A stretch of DNA of 64,000 nucleotides, from NCBI GenBank assembly GCA_963971225.1, contig OZ020270.1, forward strand, positions 75,160,432-75,224,431. The letters run 5' to 3'. Both the position numbers and the translations under genes were made by a program. The notes below the pieces were generated by a model. It made no database searches and was not told where the DNA came from. It saw only the letters and a list, made by a program, of their open reading frames with translations. This DNA is from Melieria omissa. Lineage: Eukaryota; Arthropoda; Insecta; Diptera; Ulidiidae. Shown piece after piece: positions 20,604 through 30,581 of this stretch; positions within the stretch are counted from its first letter, which is position 1; each line of letters begins with the position of its first letter.

Positions 20604-22153
20604 ATACCTCTGTGGTTATTATGTAAATCTTCCTCCTTGATGAGAGAGAGCATTTGTTCTTTATCGGTTATGTCTGTTAATCTGATGCTTGATTTTAGTA
20701 ATTTCAAACCCTTGTTAATGGAGAAAAACTTAACGTAAGTATCCTGAAGTCGTAAGAAAAGTTGGTCATCTGTGCAATAAATACACATTGTGCCTTTATC
20801 TTTTAGTACTTGTCCAAGTAGCTTCGTTAGATTACTATTTTCGCACACTGTTATGTAATTCCTAACAGTGTTGTTAACAATTTTAATAGTTATTTTCTCT
20901 GAGTCGCCTTTTTGTAGATAAATTTGGTTTTTGTATAGGTTCACAGGCCTCTCGGTAATGTAAATGTAATCCGTTTCGTCCTCTGCGGCGCTGTGTATTG
21001 TTGCGCCCGTAGAGCTTATGTCCTCTTCCTGTCCAATGTTACACAGTACATTGTCGAAATTCGTACTGTCTTCGTCAGTATTTTCGGTCACAATTCTACT
21101 TAGTCCCTCAGCTACCTGATTCTCTTTTCCTTTTAAATATTTGATGTCAAAGTCGTATTCATTTAATTTTATTTTCCATCTTTGCAGTTTCATATTTGGC
21201 TCCCGAATGCCGTTAAGCCAGGTTAGAGGTTTATGATGTGTGCAGATTGTGAATTTCCTGCCGTAGATGTATGTTCGGAAGTATTTAACTGCCCACACTA
21301 TTGCAAGCAGTTCTTTTTCAATAGTGGCATATCGTTTTTCATGCTCGTTTAGTGTTCGCGATGCGTAACTAATCGGATGATCATTCTGGGTCAGTACGGC
21401 TCCAATAGCGTAATTGGATGCGTCTGTAACTACCGTAAATGGTTTACAAAAATCTGGGTGTTTTAGTATGGGGTCCGTAACAAGGAGTGTTTTCAATTTG
21501 TTGAAGGCGGAAATGTATTCTGTTTCTTTCGGATTTATTTTGGCGTCCTTCTTTAGACCATTTATTAGGGGGTAAGCGACTTTCGCATAATCCCTAATGA
21601 ATTTCCTATAGTAACCAGTGATTCCTAGGAATTGCCTAATTTCCTTAACTGTTGTCGGGATTTTTATTTTCTTTATTGCGTCGATTTTTGATTTGTCAGG
21701 TTTTATTCCGTCTTTCGTGATTATGTGTCCCAGATAGTCCGTTGTTTCTGCGGCGAAATGGCACTTGCTTATTTGAATTTTTAGGTTCGCCTCTCTTAGC
21801 GTTTGTAAGACCTTTTTTAATGAAGTTATGTGTTCCTCGAAACTGGTTGAAAAGATCAGCACATCGTCAAGGTACACAACGCATATCTTGTTTATGTGGT
21901 CTTTAAGTACGCAGTTCATGAGTCTTTGGAATGTTGAGGGTGAGTTCTTCAATCCAAATGGCATTCGCAGAAACTCATAATGTCCGTTGGCTGTCGAGAA
22001 TGCGGTTTTCGGACGGTCTTTCGGAGCTACTTCAATCTGATGGAACCCTTTTGCTAAGTCTATTTTTGAAAAATAATTGCATTTTCCCAGCTTATCAAAT
22101 AGTTCATCAATGTTTGGTATAGGAAACTTGTCGTCTATTGTCTGTTCGTTCAA
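20567..22153 (-). CDS. pol: Errantivirus reverse transcriptase / RNase H portion of pol
   Basis: An open 528-codon stretch. RT motifs in order: IPNIDELFDKLGKCNYFSKI, DLAKGFHQIEV, FLRMPFGLKNSPSTFQ, VVYLDDVLIFS (active site YLDD at about residues 92-98), then LGHIITKDGI. RNase H follows with FTVVTDASNYAIGAVL, YATIEKELLAIVWA and FTICTHHKPL (the expected Asp in TDHKPL is His here). The first RT blocks lie upstream in other frames. The start Met is simply the first in the open segment. It ends at the stop at 20567, inside the integrase zinc domain. Confidence 0.92.
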   Translation of the reverse strand: MNEQTIDDKFPIPNIDELFDKLGKCNYFSKIDLAKGFHQIEVAPKDRPKTAFSTANGHYEFLRMPFGLKNSPSTFQRLMNCVLKDHINKICVVYLDDVLIFSTSFEEHITSLKKVLQTLREANLKIQISKCHFAAETTDYLGHIITKDGIKPDKSKIDAIKKIKIPTTVKEIRQFLGITGYYRKFIRDYAKVAYPLINGLKKDAKINPKETEYISAFNKLKTLLVTDPILKHPDFCKPFTVVTDASNYAIGAVLTQNDHPISYASRTLNEHEKRYATIEKELLAIVWAVKYFRTYIYGRKFTICTHHKPLTWLNGIREPNMKLQRWKIKLNEYDFDIKYLKGKENQVAEGLSRIVTENTDEDSTNFDNVLCNIGQEEDISSTGATIHSAAEDETDYIYITERPVNLYKNQIYLQKGDSEKITIKIVNNTVRNYITVCENSNLTKLLGQVLKDKGTMCIYCTDDQLFLRLQDTYVKFFSINKGLKLLKSSIRLTDITDKEQMLSLIKEEDLHNNHRGIQEVFKELKSKY

Positions 22154-22925
22154 TTTCCTATAGTCGACGACTATTCTCCACTTCTGCTCCCAGAGCTGTC
22201 TGATTTTTTGGGTACTACCCAGATGGGGGCGTTGTACGGGCTGTTGCTTGGTTGTATAATTTTTGTCTTGAGCATTTCTTCCAGCTGTTTGTCAACTTCT
22301 TGTCGATGAATCTCTGGGTATCGGTATGACTTAGTGTAAATGGGGATGTTTGTCCTGGTCTTTATTTCATGTTTGATTTCATTGGTGAAACTAAGATTAT
22401 CACCCTCTTTAAAAAAAAGTCTGAATAATCTTCTAGCAACCTTTTGAGTATCCGCGTATCTTTGGGGTTTAAATGTTCTGCAAAGTTATGGTTTGAAATT
22501 TGTTGGTGGTCAAGTTGGTTGTTAAAAAGGTTAATATCCTCACTCAATTGTAGTTTTCCTATGTAGGTTTCTTCATCTTTGTTGAAGAAAATTGGTATTG
22601 TTGCCTTAGATGTAGTGAGCGCCCGTTTTTTGTAGTCTATCACTGCTTCTAAAATAATCAAAATATTATTACCTAGCAATCCATCAAATTCATCGTGGAA
22701 TTTGTATTCTAAGAACTGTACGTGATAACCATTTTTTTCATTAAATTCCTTGAATAATGGGAATTCGTAGCATGTATTAAGTGTCTGAATTTGGTTTAGA
22801 GCCCTAAGTGTCTTAGGGGTGGATACAATTTTCCATTTTGGGTTGCAGAGATAAGGGTTTATTATACTATACTCTGCTCCACTATCTATAATAAATTTTA
22901 AGTTACGAATTCTAGTTTTAACCAC
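22154..22925 (-). pseudogene. pol: Errantivirus protease and N-terminal RT, frameshifted
   Basis: From 22925 the frame shows FIIDSGAEYSII (aspartic protease active site DSGA) and DGLLGNNILI (the flap/second motif), then runs to a stop at 22362. A first frame change lies near the A-run at 22409-22416 and a second near 22185 just before the RT block VVDYRKLNEQ. One-base changes in homopolymers can be real decay or consensus errors in the assembly. Protease would normally mature Gag and Pol. Confidence 0.85.
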
Positions 22926-24007
22926 TATATAAGGTAATCGTCTTCGGCTTCCCCATGAAAATTTGAGTTGTCGTTTTCCTGATCAATTGCAGCTGTCAGG
23001 TTACCTTCACAATTATTTCTGCTTCTTTCGTTGGTAGAAATGTCCATTGGTTCCACTCCATTCCCGGCTGGAGTGTTTCCTTGGGGTCTACGAGTGTCTG
23101 TCAGTCTAGATTGGCTGCTATTGTTCTCGTTTCTGTATGAGTATTGTCTGAGGTTAGGATTTACCCATTCATTGTTTCTATAGTTTCCGTAGTTGTTTCT
23201 GTTTTGCCCGCTGTTATTTGAGCCTAGTAGGTTATTCCTGTTAGGAACAGGATTTTGTCCGTATTGTCCATTGTTATTTGTGTTTGGGAGATTATTCCTA
23301 TTAGGAGCAGGATTTTGCCTGTATTGGCCATTATTATTTGAATTATTACCGTTATGGATTTAATTGTTTCTATTCTGTCTGTTGTATAGGTTTGATGAGT
23401 TGGGTTGATTACTTGAGTCCGTGTATGCCCAGTAGTTCTTTCCGTATCTGGAATATCCGTTAGTCTGGATTACTTCGAAAGCTTCTGTTAGTGAGGGGGG
23501 GTTCCTGCTAACTATCATACTTTTCACTGGTTCAGGTAACCCATTTTTAAATGAATGGTACGCAATTCTTTTGTTGCTAGCTATTACTTCGGAATTTCCT
23601 CTTCCCTCCAATAGATAGGCGTTATTTAGTCTAGCTAACAGACTGTTGATTTTCCTATAGAATTCCTCTATCGTTTTGTCACACTTACATGCCCTAATTT
23701 TGTCTATTAGAGTCTCAATTGAATCTTTTTCGCCGTGTGCTCTAATTAAAACTGTCTTCAGTTCAATCCAAGTTGTTACGTTTCCATTTGTTAGCAATGT
23801 GGACCGTGCGTTTCCTATTATTTTATCTCTAATTAGCCCCAGTATTAGGGCTTTGTAGTCGTTATGAAGTGCTTCTAACATTGGCCCTAGGCTTTCAATC
23901 CTATTTATGAAATTTACTAGTGAATTTCTGTCGCCATCAAATGGGCTTACGCAGTTTAAAGCTGTGGTTATTAGTTTAAATTTTTGCAATCCATCGAGAT
24001 TCTCCAT
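22926..24007 (-). pseudogene. gag: Errantivirus gag with one premature stop
   Basis: Opens MENLDGLQKFKLITTALNCV and shows the FDGDRNSLVNFINRIE and WIELKTVLIRAHGEKDS capsid-like blocks typical of 17.6/297-group Gag. A TAA at 23362-23360 interrupts the frame after 215 codons; the same frame then continues for about 145 codons of Asn/Gln/Arg-rich repeats (NNGQYRQNPAPNRNN-type, twice) to about 22925 near the protease. No CCHC knuckle, as usual for this group. pol follows in a shifted frame. Confidence 0.85.
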
Positions 24008-24289
24008 TTTACTTTTATTTCTTTTACTTTCTTATTTATAATTATATTTCCTTTTATTTCTTAGGTTCTAAACTTAACTTAGTCTGCCTAGCTGTTTCCG
24101 GTTTCCTTGGTGCTTCCTGCCTTGTTGTCTTCCCTGGTTTCTTGAAATGTCTGCCTTACTGATCGGATGTTTCGCCAGGTCCTTTTTACTCGTCCTCTAT
24201 TTCGTTCCCTGTTCGTTCTTTGTAAATCGTTTGTTTAAGAAACGGCGACAAAATATGTGTGACGGCACAGTTTGAATTGAAATTGTGAC

Positions 24290-24600
24290 TTGAAAAATTT
24301 TCAAGAGCGAATTTGTCAAAATTGATTCGGCGTGATTCGCCACTTGCTTTCTTTCAAATTTGTTATATACGTTTCCTGTTGTTTTTGCACCACGGCTTTG
24401 CTGCACTTTTTGCACTGATTTTCACGAGCGAATTTGTCAAAATTGATTCGGCGTGATTCACCACTTGCTTTCTTTCAAATTTGTTATATACGCTTTCCTG
24501 TTGTTTTTGCACCACGGCTTTGCTGCACTTTTTGCACTGCTTTTCAAGAGCGAATTTGTCAAAATTGATTCGGCGTGATTCACCACTGGAGTATGCAGGT
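24290..24600 (-). repeat. Tandem repeats in the errantivirus leader
   Basis: A unit of 121-122 bp beginning GAGCGAATTTGTCAAAATTG recurs at 24305, 24426 and 24548 between the primer-binding site and gag. Copies differ by few bases (GTGATTCGCC vs GTGATTCACC). The unit includes ACCACGGCTTTGCTGCACTT. Leader repeats in other errantiviruses are known to bind insulator or packaging factors; which, if any, applies here is unknown. Confidence 0.9.
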
Positions 24601-24641
24601 ATTGCTCTGTTGCAAAATTTCTTTGCACACAAGCAATTTAG

Positions 24642-24655
24642 TACCGACTGCGCCA
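24642..24655 (-). promoter_or_regulatory. Primer-binding site, tRNA-Ser type
   Basis: The minus strand reads TGGCGCAGTCGGTA directly after the LTR (one-base overlap), the site used by 17.6 and 297, complementary to the 3' end of a tRNA-Ser. Confidence 0.85.
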
Positions 24656-24935
24656 CTAATGTAGACGAATAAATACGTCCGCTTATTCAGAGTTAATGTT
24701 AGAAACTGACTTTATTTTTACAGAATCTTAACCGAGTTACAATTATTCTTATTATTTATCTTTTGGTGTGCAGCTGCATGGTATTATGTTGCATGCAGCT
24801 GCAGTTTTGTATACGTGGCAAAACGTGACATTTGACGTTTGTTTTGTGCGGCGTGTTGGATGGGAATATGGTGCGTGGGTTGTATGGGAATGTGGTGTGT
24901 GGGTTGTATGGGAATGTGGTGTGTGTTATATAACT
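24655..24935 (-). repeat. Errantivirus 5' LTR
   Basis: 281 bp, almost identical to 17844-18124. It would hold the element promoter and polyadenylation signals. It is followed on the right by the ATAT target duplication and the rest of the Helitron 5' end (ATATATATAAAAGAGAG). Confidence 0.95.
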
Positions 24936-25032
24936 ATATATATAAAAGAGAGTGGCAGTATGTGTGTGACCGCATCACGCTCAAACGGAACGGCCGACTT
25001 TCATGGGGTTTGTTTTGTTCGATTCGTATTAA

Positions 25033-25761
25033 GGGGGTCTCCTCATCAGTAGCTTGGAAAAAAGGTAGTTTTTCAGGATTTTTTTTGAACATGAGAACAA
25101 CAAGAGAAACAAATGATCTTTTGCATATTTTTTAACATACGTTTATTCAACAAAAAAAAGTTTATGTAATTTCAAAATAAATAAAAATGGCCGATTTATG
25201 AACAATCTTGCGCAGCAGCTCGACGCGGACAACTCAAACTCCGTGCAAGACTCAGCCCGTAATTTTTACCTGAAACAAGAAATTGAAATACTTTTTTATT
25301 CAGAAGGCTTTCCTGCATAGTATAGACTATTATGGTGCTTAAAAGATGTAATTTAAATATTTTTGGTCATTCTTTAAAAAAGTACTCGATTTTTCGGCCT
25401 TGTATTTAAGTAAGCGCGTTAACTACATTGTAAAATAAAAATCTTTGAAAAAATTTTTTTAGTTCAGTCTATGCACAATTAAATAATCTAAAAAACAGTA
25501 TCTTACTTGTATACATAGCTTTTATGGTTTATTTTAAATCGTGCACGGAATTAAAAAAAAAATGGTTTTCAGAACGTGGGCTGTAAAGTTTTCACTTGGC
25601 TCGCGCTTGCCCCGCGCGAGACTCTCCTGGAACCTGTAACTCCTAAACTAGTTTGAGTTGAACTCTCAAACTTTGCAGGAATATTCTCAGATAAAAGTTC
25701 TAACGATTGAAACAAAAAAAAAATAATCGATTTTTTGAAACTGACTGATGAGGAGACCCCC
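25033..25761. mobile_element. TTAA-flanked MITE 1 (GGGGGTCTCCTCATCAGT ends)
   Basis: 729 bp, with TTAA at 25029-25032 and 25762-25765. TIR GGGGGTCTCCTCATCAGT is repeated perfectly in inverse at the right end. Inner ATCGATTTTTT next to the right TIR and TATTCTCAG words are shared with the MITEs at 50535 and 52559, so the three form a family. No coding capacity. Confidence 0.88.
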
Positions 25762-26275
25762 TTAAGTCAGTTCAGGTTCGTGCCAAAAGAAAATTCCAGA
25801 AAATCTATTGGGAAACTCGGAAAATCCATGCCATCTTTGACCGTGAATTTTGCATATTTTCAGATAATAACTTTGAAACCATAAGTCACACATCAATTAA
25901 ATTCACTACGAACTTACTATTTAGTCATGTCCTGCGACAGAGGAAATGGGGCGGGTATTGGACGAGGGGGCGTGGCACCACTCATACAAGCTAAATCTTC
26001 ATAATGGAATATCTTTGAAATTGTAAGGCGCACAGCATTGAAATATGGTATAGCGTCGACCCATAGATGAGTCATTCTACTGGTAAGATTTGATGGGCGT
26101 TGGACAAGGGTCGTGGCACATTTTTTGTGACCCAAATATTTCGCTGAACTATAAGTCGCACAGCAATGAAATTAAGCACGAACCTACCATTTATTCAAAT
26201 CTTTCGACAGAGGGGATGGTGCGGGTATTGAACAAGGGGGCGTGGCATCACCTATATAACTTAAATCTATATATA
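25762..26275 (+). repeat. Helitron interior, degenerate GGGCGTGGCA repeats
   Basis: Diverged copies of a roughly 150-165-bp unit with GGGCGTGGCACCACTCATACA, ATCTTTGAAATTGTAAGGCG and GACAGAGG-type words. The same words occur at 43030-43600 and 51880-52420 in the other orientation. Confidence 0.7.
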
Positions 26276-27564
26276 ACACTTCGTTCAATAATGTGTGTGA
26301 CTAACTAATTAAAACACATTTTTTTGCCAAAATTCGTTTTTATTCATCAACATAGTCCCCGTTTAGGGAGATACAATCATTCCAACGCTTTTCCAATCTT
26401 TCGATACCGCCTTTGTAGAACGATTTTTCTTTGCCTTCAAAATAGGCGTTAGTTTCGGCGATTACTTCATCATTTGAGCCAAATCTCTTACCACGGAGCA
26501 TCTTTTTGAGGTCTGCGAAGAGCCAGTAGTCGCTGGGGGCCAGATCTGGAGAATACGGGGGATGAGGAAGCAATTCGAAGCCCAATTCATGCATTTTTGC
26601 CATCGTTTTTATCGACTTGTGACACGGTGCATTGTCTTGGTGAAACAACACTTTTTTCTTCTTCATATGGGGCCGCTTAATCGCGATTACTTCTTTCAAA
26701 CGTTCCAACAACGCTATATAATAGTCGCTATTGATTGTTTTCCCTTTCTCAAGATAGTCGATGAATATTATTCCGTGCACATCCCAAAATACTGACGCCA
26801 TAACTTGCCAGCCGATGTTTGTGCCTTTGGACGCTTTGGGCGGCTTTCACCGGTTGCATGCCACTCAGCAGACTGCCGATTTGACTGGAGTGAAATGGTG
26901 GATCCATGTTTCATCCATTGTGATGTACCGACGCAAAAACTCCGACTTGTTGCGCGTGAACATGTCCAAACAGCTCTTTGAATCATCGATTCGTTGTTGT
27001 TTTTGCTCCGGTGTGAGCAAACGCGGCACCCATTTCGAAAACACCTTTTTCATAACCAAATGTTCGTGTATTATGGTGTGTACACTGCCTGCTGATATCT
27101 TTAGAATGTCAGCAATCTCCCCCACTTTCACTTTACGGTCGGACATAATGATTTTCAGTGTTTTTTCAACGTTTTCCGGAATAACAGCGTCATTTGGCCG
27201 TCCAGTAGATGGAATGTCATCGGTGTCTGTACGACCACGTTTGAATTCGGCATACCAATAACAAATGGTTCTTTTTGATGGAGCAGAGTCCGAATAATGT
27301 TTTTCAAGCCATTCCTGGCATTGAACAGTATTTTTTTTCATTAAAAAACAATGATAAATCAGCACACGGAATTGCTTTGAATTCATATTTTTTGAAAACT
27401 CAAAAGTAGTGTCACTTAAAGCACTGTAACTTGTAAACTAATGGTCGGATTGACATATAATTTTGACAGTAAGCCTAAAAAGGTTCACAATTTCGAAAAA
27501 AATATTGATTTAGTATTAGTGCCGCCATCTATGTGTCAGTCACACACATTATTGAACGAAGTGT
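26276..27564 (-). mobile_element. mariner transposon (DD34D), 1,289 bp, TA-flanked
   Basis: TIR ACACTTCGTTCAATAATGTG, continuing TGTGACT, is present at both ends with TA duplicated outside (26274-26275, 27565-27566). Length matches full-size mariners. It encodes one transposase on the minus strand (27386-26340), which is broken by small indels. It is inserted in the Helitron. Confidence 0.94.
26340..27386 (-). pseudogene. mariner transposase, frameshifted
   Basis: Opens MNSKQFRVLIYHCFLMKKNT with the N-terminal paired helix-turn-helix region (WYAEFKRGRTDTDDIPSTGR; the WVPRLLTPEQK motif precedes catalysis). First catalytic Asp: ITMDETWIHHF; second: VLFHQDNAPCHKS; third: YSPDLAPSDYWLFADLK. Exactly 34 residues separate the second and third Asp, so DD34D. 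The frame changes near 26880 and again near 26800, between the first and second Asp. N- and C-terminal parts are otherwise well preserved. It would cut and paste the element at TA; this copy should be inactive. Confidence 0.92.
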
Positions 27565-27566
27565 TA

Positions 27567-27803
27567 AACGTGTCTGGGTATAGTGAACACCCTATGTAGT
27601 GAACACTTCAATATAGTGAACGCCCAAATTTTTACATGGAGTAGCATGGGCTGAGGACAACAGCGCTGAATATGTTGGTATACAAGCGTAATCTACGAAA
27701 AAGCGGTTCAAAAGTAACTTTGTGAACGCAAGAAGCAAACGCCTATTCGCCATTTCTTTCAATAAGCATACATTAATATTTTCCTACGTGCGGGACGAAG
27801 TTC
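27567..27803 (+). other. Helitron 3' interior with TAGTGAAC repeats
   Basis: TATAGTGAACACC, ATGTAGTGAACAC and ATATAGTGAACGCC occur 15-17 bp apart at 27577-27621. No gene. The segment leads to the Helitron 3' terminus. Confidence 0.5.
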
Positions 27804-28000
27804 GCCGGGTCAGCTAGTCTAATATAAATTGCTCATGTTCCCAACAAGTAGACGGTTCTGAAAATCACATTTTGTATTCATCTACTTTGTTACGTTTGCA
27901 ACACACAGATTGTACAAAAGCTTTTTTATATTGGAGGAATGAGGGTTTTCCTTAAAAAACGTATGAAACGTGTTGTAAACGATTTTCGAAACAAAAAAAA

Positions 28001-28925
28001 TTAGTCGATTGGAGCTTTCAGTTTTAAACTACTGTTAAAATAGTTGAAATTTTTGAAAAATATAAACATTTCGTTTCTTTGTAAATCACAAAGCTCATCT
28101 TTTATTAACTTTTTGCAGTTATGACAGTCAAATTTTTCAATAGTTTGCATCAATATGAAACCAGAGGAATAACGAAGGGAACCATCACTCATATGTTCAA
28201 ACAAACTGGTATTATTGTCAATTATTATAAATGAACCTTCGTCAGTTGGTTCACAATTGAAGGTTCCTGCCTTAAATGCTATTATTTCCATTGAGATCAT
28301 TATCGCAAGAATATGGTGAAACTCAAAAAGTGAAGGATTATTGTTTGTAACTCCGCTTTTTCTTACCAAATAAAAAAGATTTTCAAGCGGGTCTTGATTA
28401 AGTCTTGATAATAAAAGAAAATTGGATTTTTCCGCCCAGATATCTTGTGAAAGAGACAAAACGGAAGTAATTGATAAAACTATACCATTTCAACAGTATA
28501 CAGTTTTAGAATACTGACAACTTTTGACATAGTTTTTCATTTCCTTCAAATAATTTTGGATATTGTTATTCTCACGAAGAGCTGATCGGAAAGGATTTTT
28601 ATCAAAAAGAACATGGCTATTCAAACAATCAAAAAGTCTGTTTGTTTTTTCAATAAATATAGCTGTGGACGAAGCTTTTTCTTTGCAATCATTATAACAG
28701 CCATTTTCAACGAAAGATTTTATGGCTGCGGATACAGTATTGCTAAATATGAGTTGCGTATTTAACCTTCATTTTTTCAAATGAATTAGGATGAATATGC
28801 TTTGTTGTCAATTTGGGACAAAGGCGGGTTGAATTGTTTTTATCCAATTCATATAACCTGCAAATAATCGACCAAGAAATATGCCCATCAGTCGAAGTTT
28901 CATCATCAGCAAATTTGTTGAAGCG
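28001..28925 (-). pseudogene. P-element-type transposase fragment (C-terminal half)
   Basis: Two collinear minus-strand stretches. 28925-28743 gives DGHISWSIICRLYELDK and CPKLTTKHIHPNSFEKMKVK; 28740-28500 continues VSAAIKSFVENG and TNRLFDCLNS; 28459-28001 gives LNQDPLENLFYLVRKSGVTN and NNNPSLFEFHHILAIM. The QDPLENLFxxxR-x-G-x-NNNP motif and the KLTxxHI...KMxVxxA block are typical of P/THAP9-like transposases. One stop near 28490 interrupts the two. The N-terminal THAP finger and GTP-binding part are absent, cut off at about 28930 by unrelated sequence. Inactive. Confidence 0.72.
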
Positions 28926-29179
28926 AAAGCGATTGTCAACGAAAAAAAGGTATACACACAAAAACAAGCGCGAACAAGTGAAATTGTGTTGTTGCTTTTG
29001 TTGGCTTTTTTGGTGGTTGATTATTTCATTGCGTGTGAAAGCAACGCACACAATTTTGCGAATATTTTCGGCTAGCCGAAGTGCGTATGGGACCTGCTGC
29101 GCTGAAAGCAAGGCGCATAACAGCAGCAGTAACATCATCACAGCGCATAGTTGATGTGCGACTGACCACATCAACATAA
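28926..29179. other. Unassigned sequence with a word repeated at 30650
   Basis: 29073-29103 (TAGCCGAAGTGCGTATGGGA, then CCTGCTGCGCTG) returns in direct orientation at 30648-30680, outside the MITE at 29180-30581. This looks like flanking sequence of another repeat. No gene. Confidence 0.4.
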
Positions 29180-29591
29180 CCGTAGGAACACAATTGGAGC
29201 GTATGAGCGTATTTACGTTCGACGTATTGCGTTGTCAAATTAAATTTCATATATTTATATGAAAGCGCACACAATTGACGACGCAAGCGTATGAGCGTAA
29301 AAACGTCGTACGTTCACTTAGATCTATTTCTATTTTTTACGCCGCGTATGGGCGTATTCGTGTATATTCGTGTATTCGTATACTCATTCGTGTACGACAC
29401 GACCTCAGCAGCGCGCGTATACCACTGCCGTATACATAGCGCCAGCAGCGCAGCGATGGAGTACAAATTGAGCGCGAGAGAATTTGAGAATTTATACGTT
29501 GCTGCTCACGCTGGAATTGTGAGCAAGGGAACGTCTGAACGTATTTCGACAGCGTATTTACGCCGTACGCCGTGCGCCCATACGTCCATAC

Positions 29592-30552
29592 TAGGCATCG
29601 CAATCCCGGGATCCCGGGATCCCGGACTTTTTCCAGTCCCGAAAATCCCGGGATTCAAATCTTTTAATCCCGGGATTTTCGGGATTGCAAAAGATGCTTC
29701 AAAGTTCAAATGAAATAAATTTAAAAGCACAAAAACCCAATTCCTTATCTGAAGGAGGAGGGAGGGGATAGAGGGCGTCTTTTGCAAAAGGCTTATAATT
29801 ATTTACTAAGCATTCAACCAGCAAGTGTTGAATCTGAAAGATGTTTTCTCTCAGCAGGGTTTATTTGCAATAAATTTCGCTCTAGATTAGAGGGCAAAAC
29901 ATTTAATGCCTTAGTATTTTTAAGATCTCAGTTTTTAGTTAATCACAACGCTTAACTTTTTTATCGAAATAATCGAAGTAAAACTAAAAGTACTAACAAT
30001 TTAACTATTTATTTAATTTTTTTTTACCAAATATGCGTATATATGTACTTTATGATACATTTGATGCAAAGCAATAAGTTATGTTTAAGTGTCATTTTTG
30101 GATAAAACAAAATGTTATCAAACTGAAGTTAAATGTCAAATGAAAAACTTTTAAGTTAAACAAAATGTTGTCAAGGATGACTATGTTTATTTATTTGATT
30201 TAAATTTAAACTGACAATTTTGAATGTAATTGACAACTGATTGTAAATGACAACTGGATTTTGGTGATGTGCCGCGCACAACCAACCACTTCGACGACTC
30301 AACACCGACTGCCTCCCTTTCCGCCTTACAATGTGATTAAATTCAAGATAAAAAATCTTAAAACTACCCCAAATGTGATTAAACTGTGTCCATTTTTATG
30401 GTAAATATATTATAAACAAGTATTTATGCAATTTGGTAAAATTGTTTTATTTAAAAAATTTGTTATTTGAATCCCGGGATTAAATCCCGGGATTTGACTT
30501 TTCAATCCCGAAAATCCCGGGATCGCAAAATGGCAAAAAATTGCGATCCCTA
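29592..30552 (+). mobile_element. hAT derivative, 961 bp, with perfect 8-bp target duplication
   Basis: GTCCATAC at 29584-29591 and 30553-30560 fits the hAT target consensus nTnnnnAn. Ends are TAGGCATCGCAA and TTGCGATCCCTA. Subterminal regions are full of AATCCCGGGATT and CCCGAAAATCCCGGGA words, six or more copies, probably transposase-binding sites. Only the end of a transposase gene is left. Confidence 0.93.
29806..29955 (+). pseudogene. hATC dimerisation-domain fragment
   Basis: Reads LSIQPASVESERCFLSAGFI then CNKFRSRLEGKTFNALVFLR and ends at TAA 29953-29955. ASVESERCFSxAG and RSRLxxxxxxxLxFLR mark the hATC domain. This is the 3' end of a transposase ORF whose catalytic part is deleted. 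Confidence 0.82.
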
Positions 30553-30581
30553 GTCCATACGCTCCAATTGTGTTCCTACGG

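Larger units (their letters stand above)
17844..24935 (-). mobile_element. Errantivirus (17.6/297-type Ty3/gypsy LTR retroelement with env), defective
   Basis: 7,092 bp on the minus strand: LTR, tRNA-Ser-type primer site, repeated leader, gag, pol (protease, RT, RNase H, integrase), env, polypurine tract, LTR. ATAT is duplicated on both sides (17840-17843, 24936-24939), the usual errantivirus target, here inside the Helitron 5' end. The LTRs differ at about two of 281 positions, so the insertion is recent. Despite that, gag, pol and env all carry breaks (see entries), so this copy cannot encode a full set of proteins by itself. Confidence 0.95.
17838..27818 (+). mobile_element. Helitron, interrupted by three later insertions
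   Basis: The 5' end is TCTATATA at 17838; after removing the errantivirus and one ATAT copy it reads TCTATATATATAAAAG, a typical Helitron start. The 3' end is CGCCGGGTCAGCTAG at 27804-27818, with CGAAGTTCG as a small hairpin just upstream. Flanking host bases are A (17837) and T (27819), the usual A|T insertion with no duplication. Interior 25770-26273 contains diverged repeats of GGGCGTGGCACCAC-type units also seen at 43000-43600 and 51880-52420. No Rep/helicase gene, so non-autonomous. Confidence 0.8.
29180..30581. mobile_element. MITE with 26-bp TIR and TAA target duplication (Harbinger-like), split by hAT
   Basis: TIR CCGTAGGAACACAATTGGAG, continuing CGTATG, at both ends; TAA at 29177-29179 and 30582-30584. 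Without the nested hAT it is about 430 bp. Three-base TWA duplications suggest PIF/Harbinger, but there is no transposase to confirm it. Interior 29340-29400 has CGTATTCGTGTATATTCGTG-type simple repeats. Confidence 0.8.

Noticed and set aside
29339..29603. Minus-strand 88-codon ORF near the MITE
   Set aside because: Overlaps CGTAT-type simple repeats and the MITE TIR; no family resemblance.
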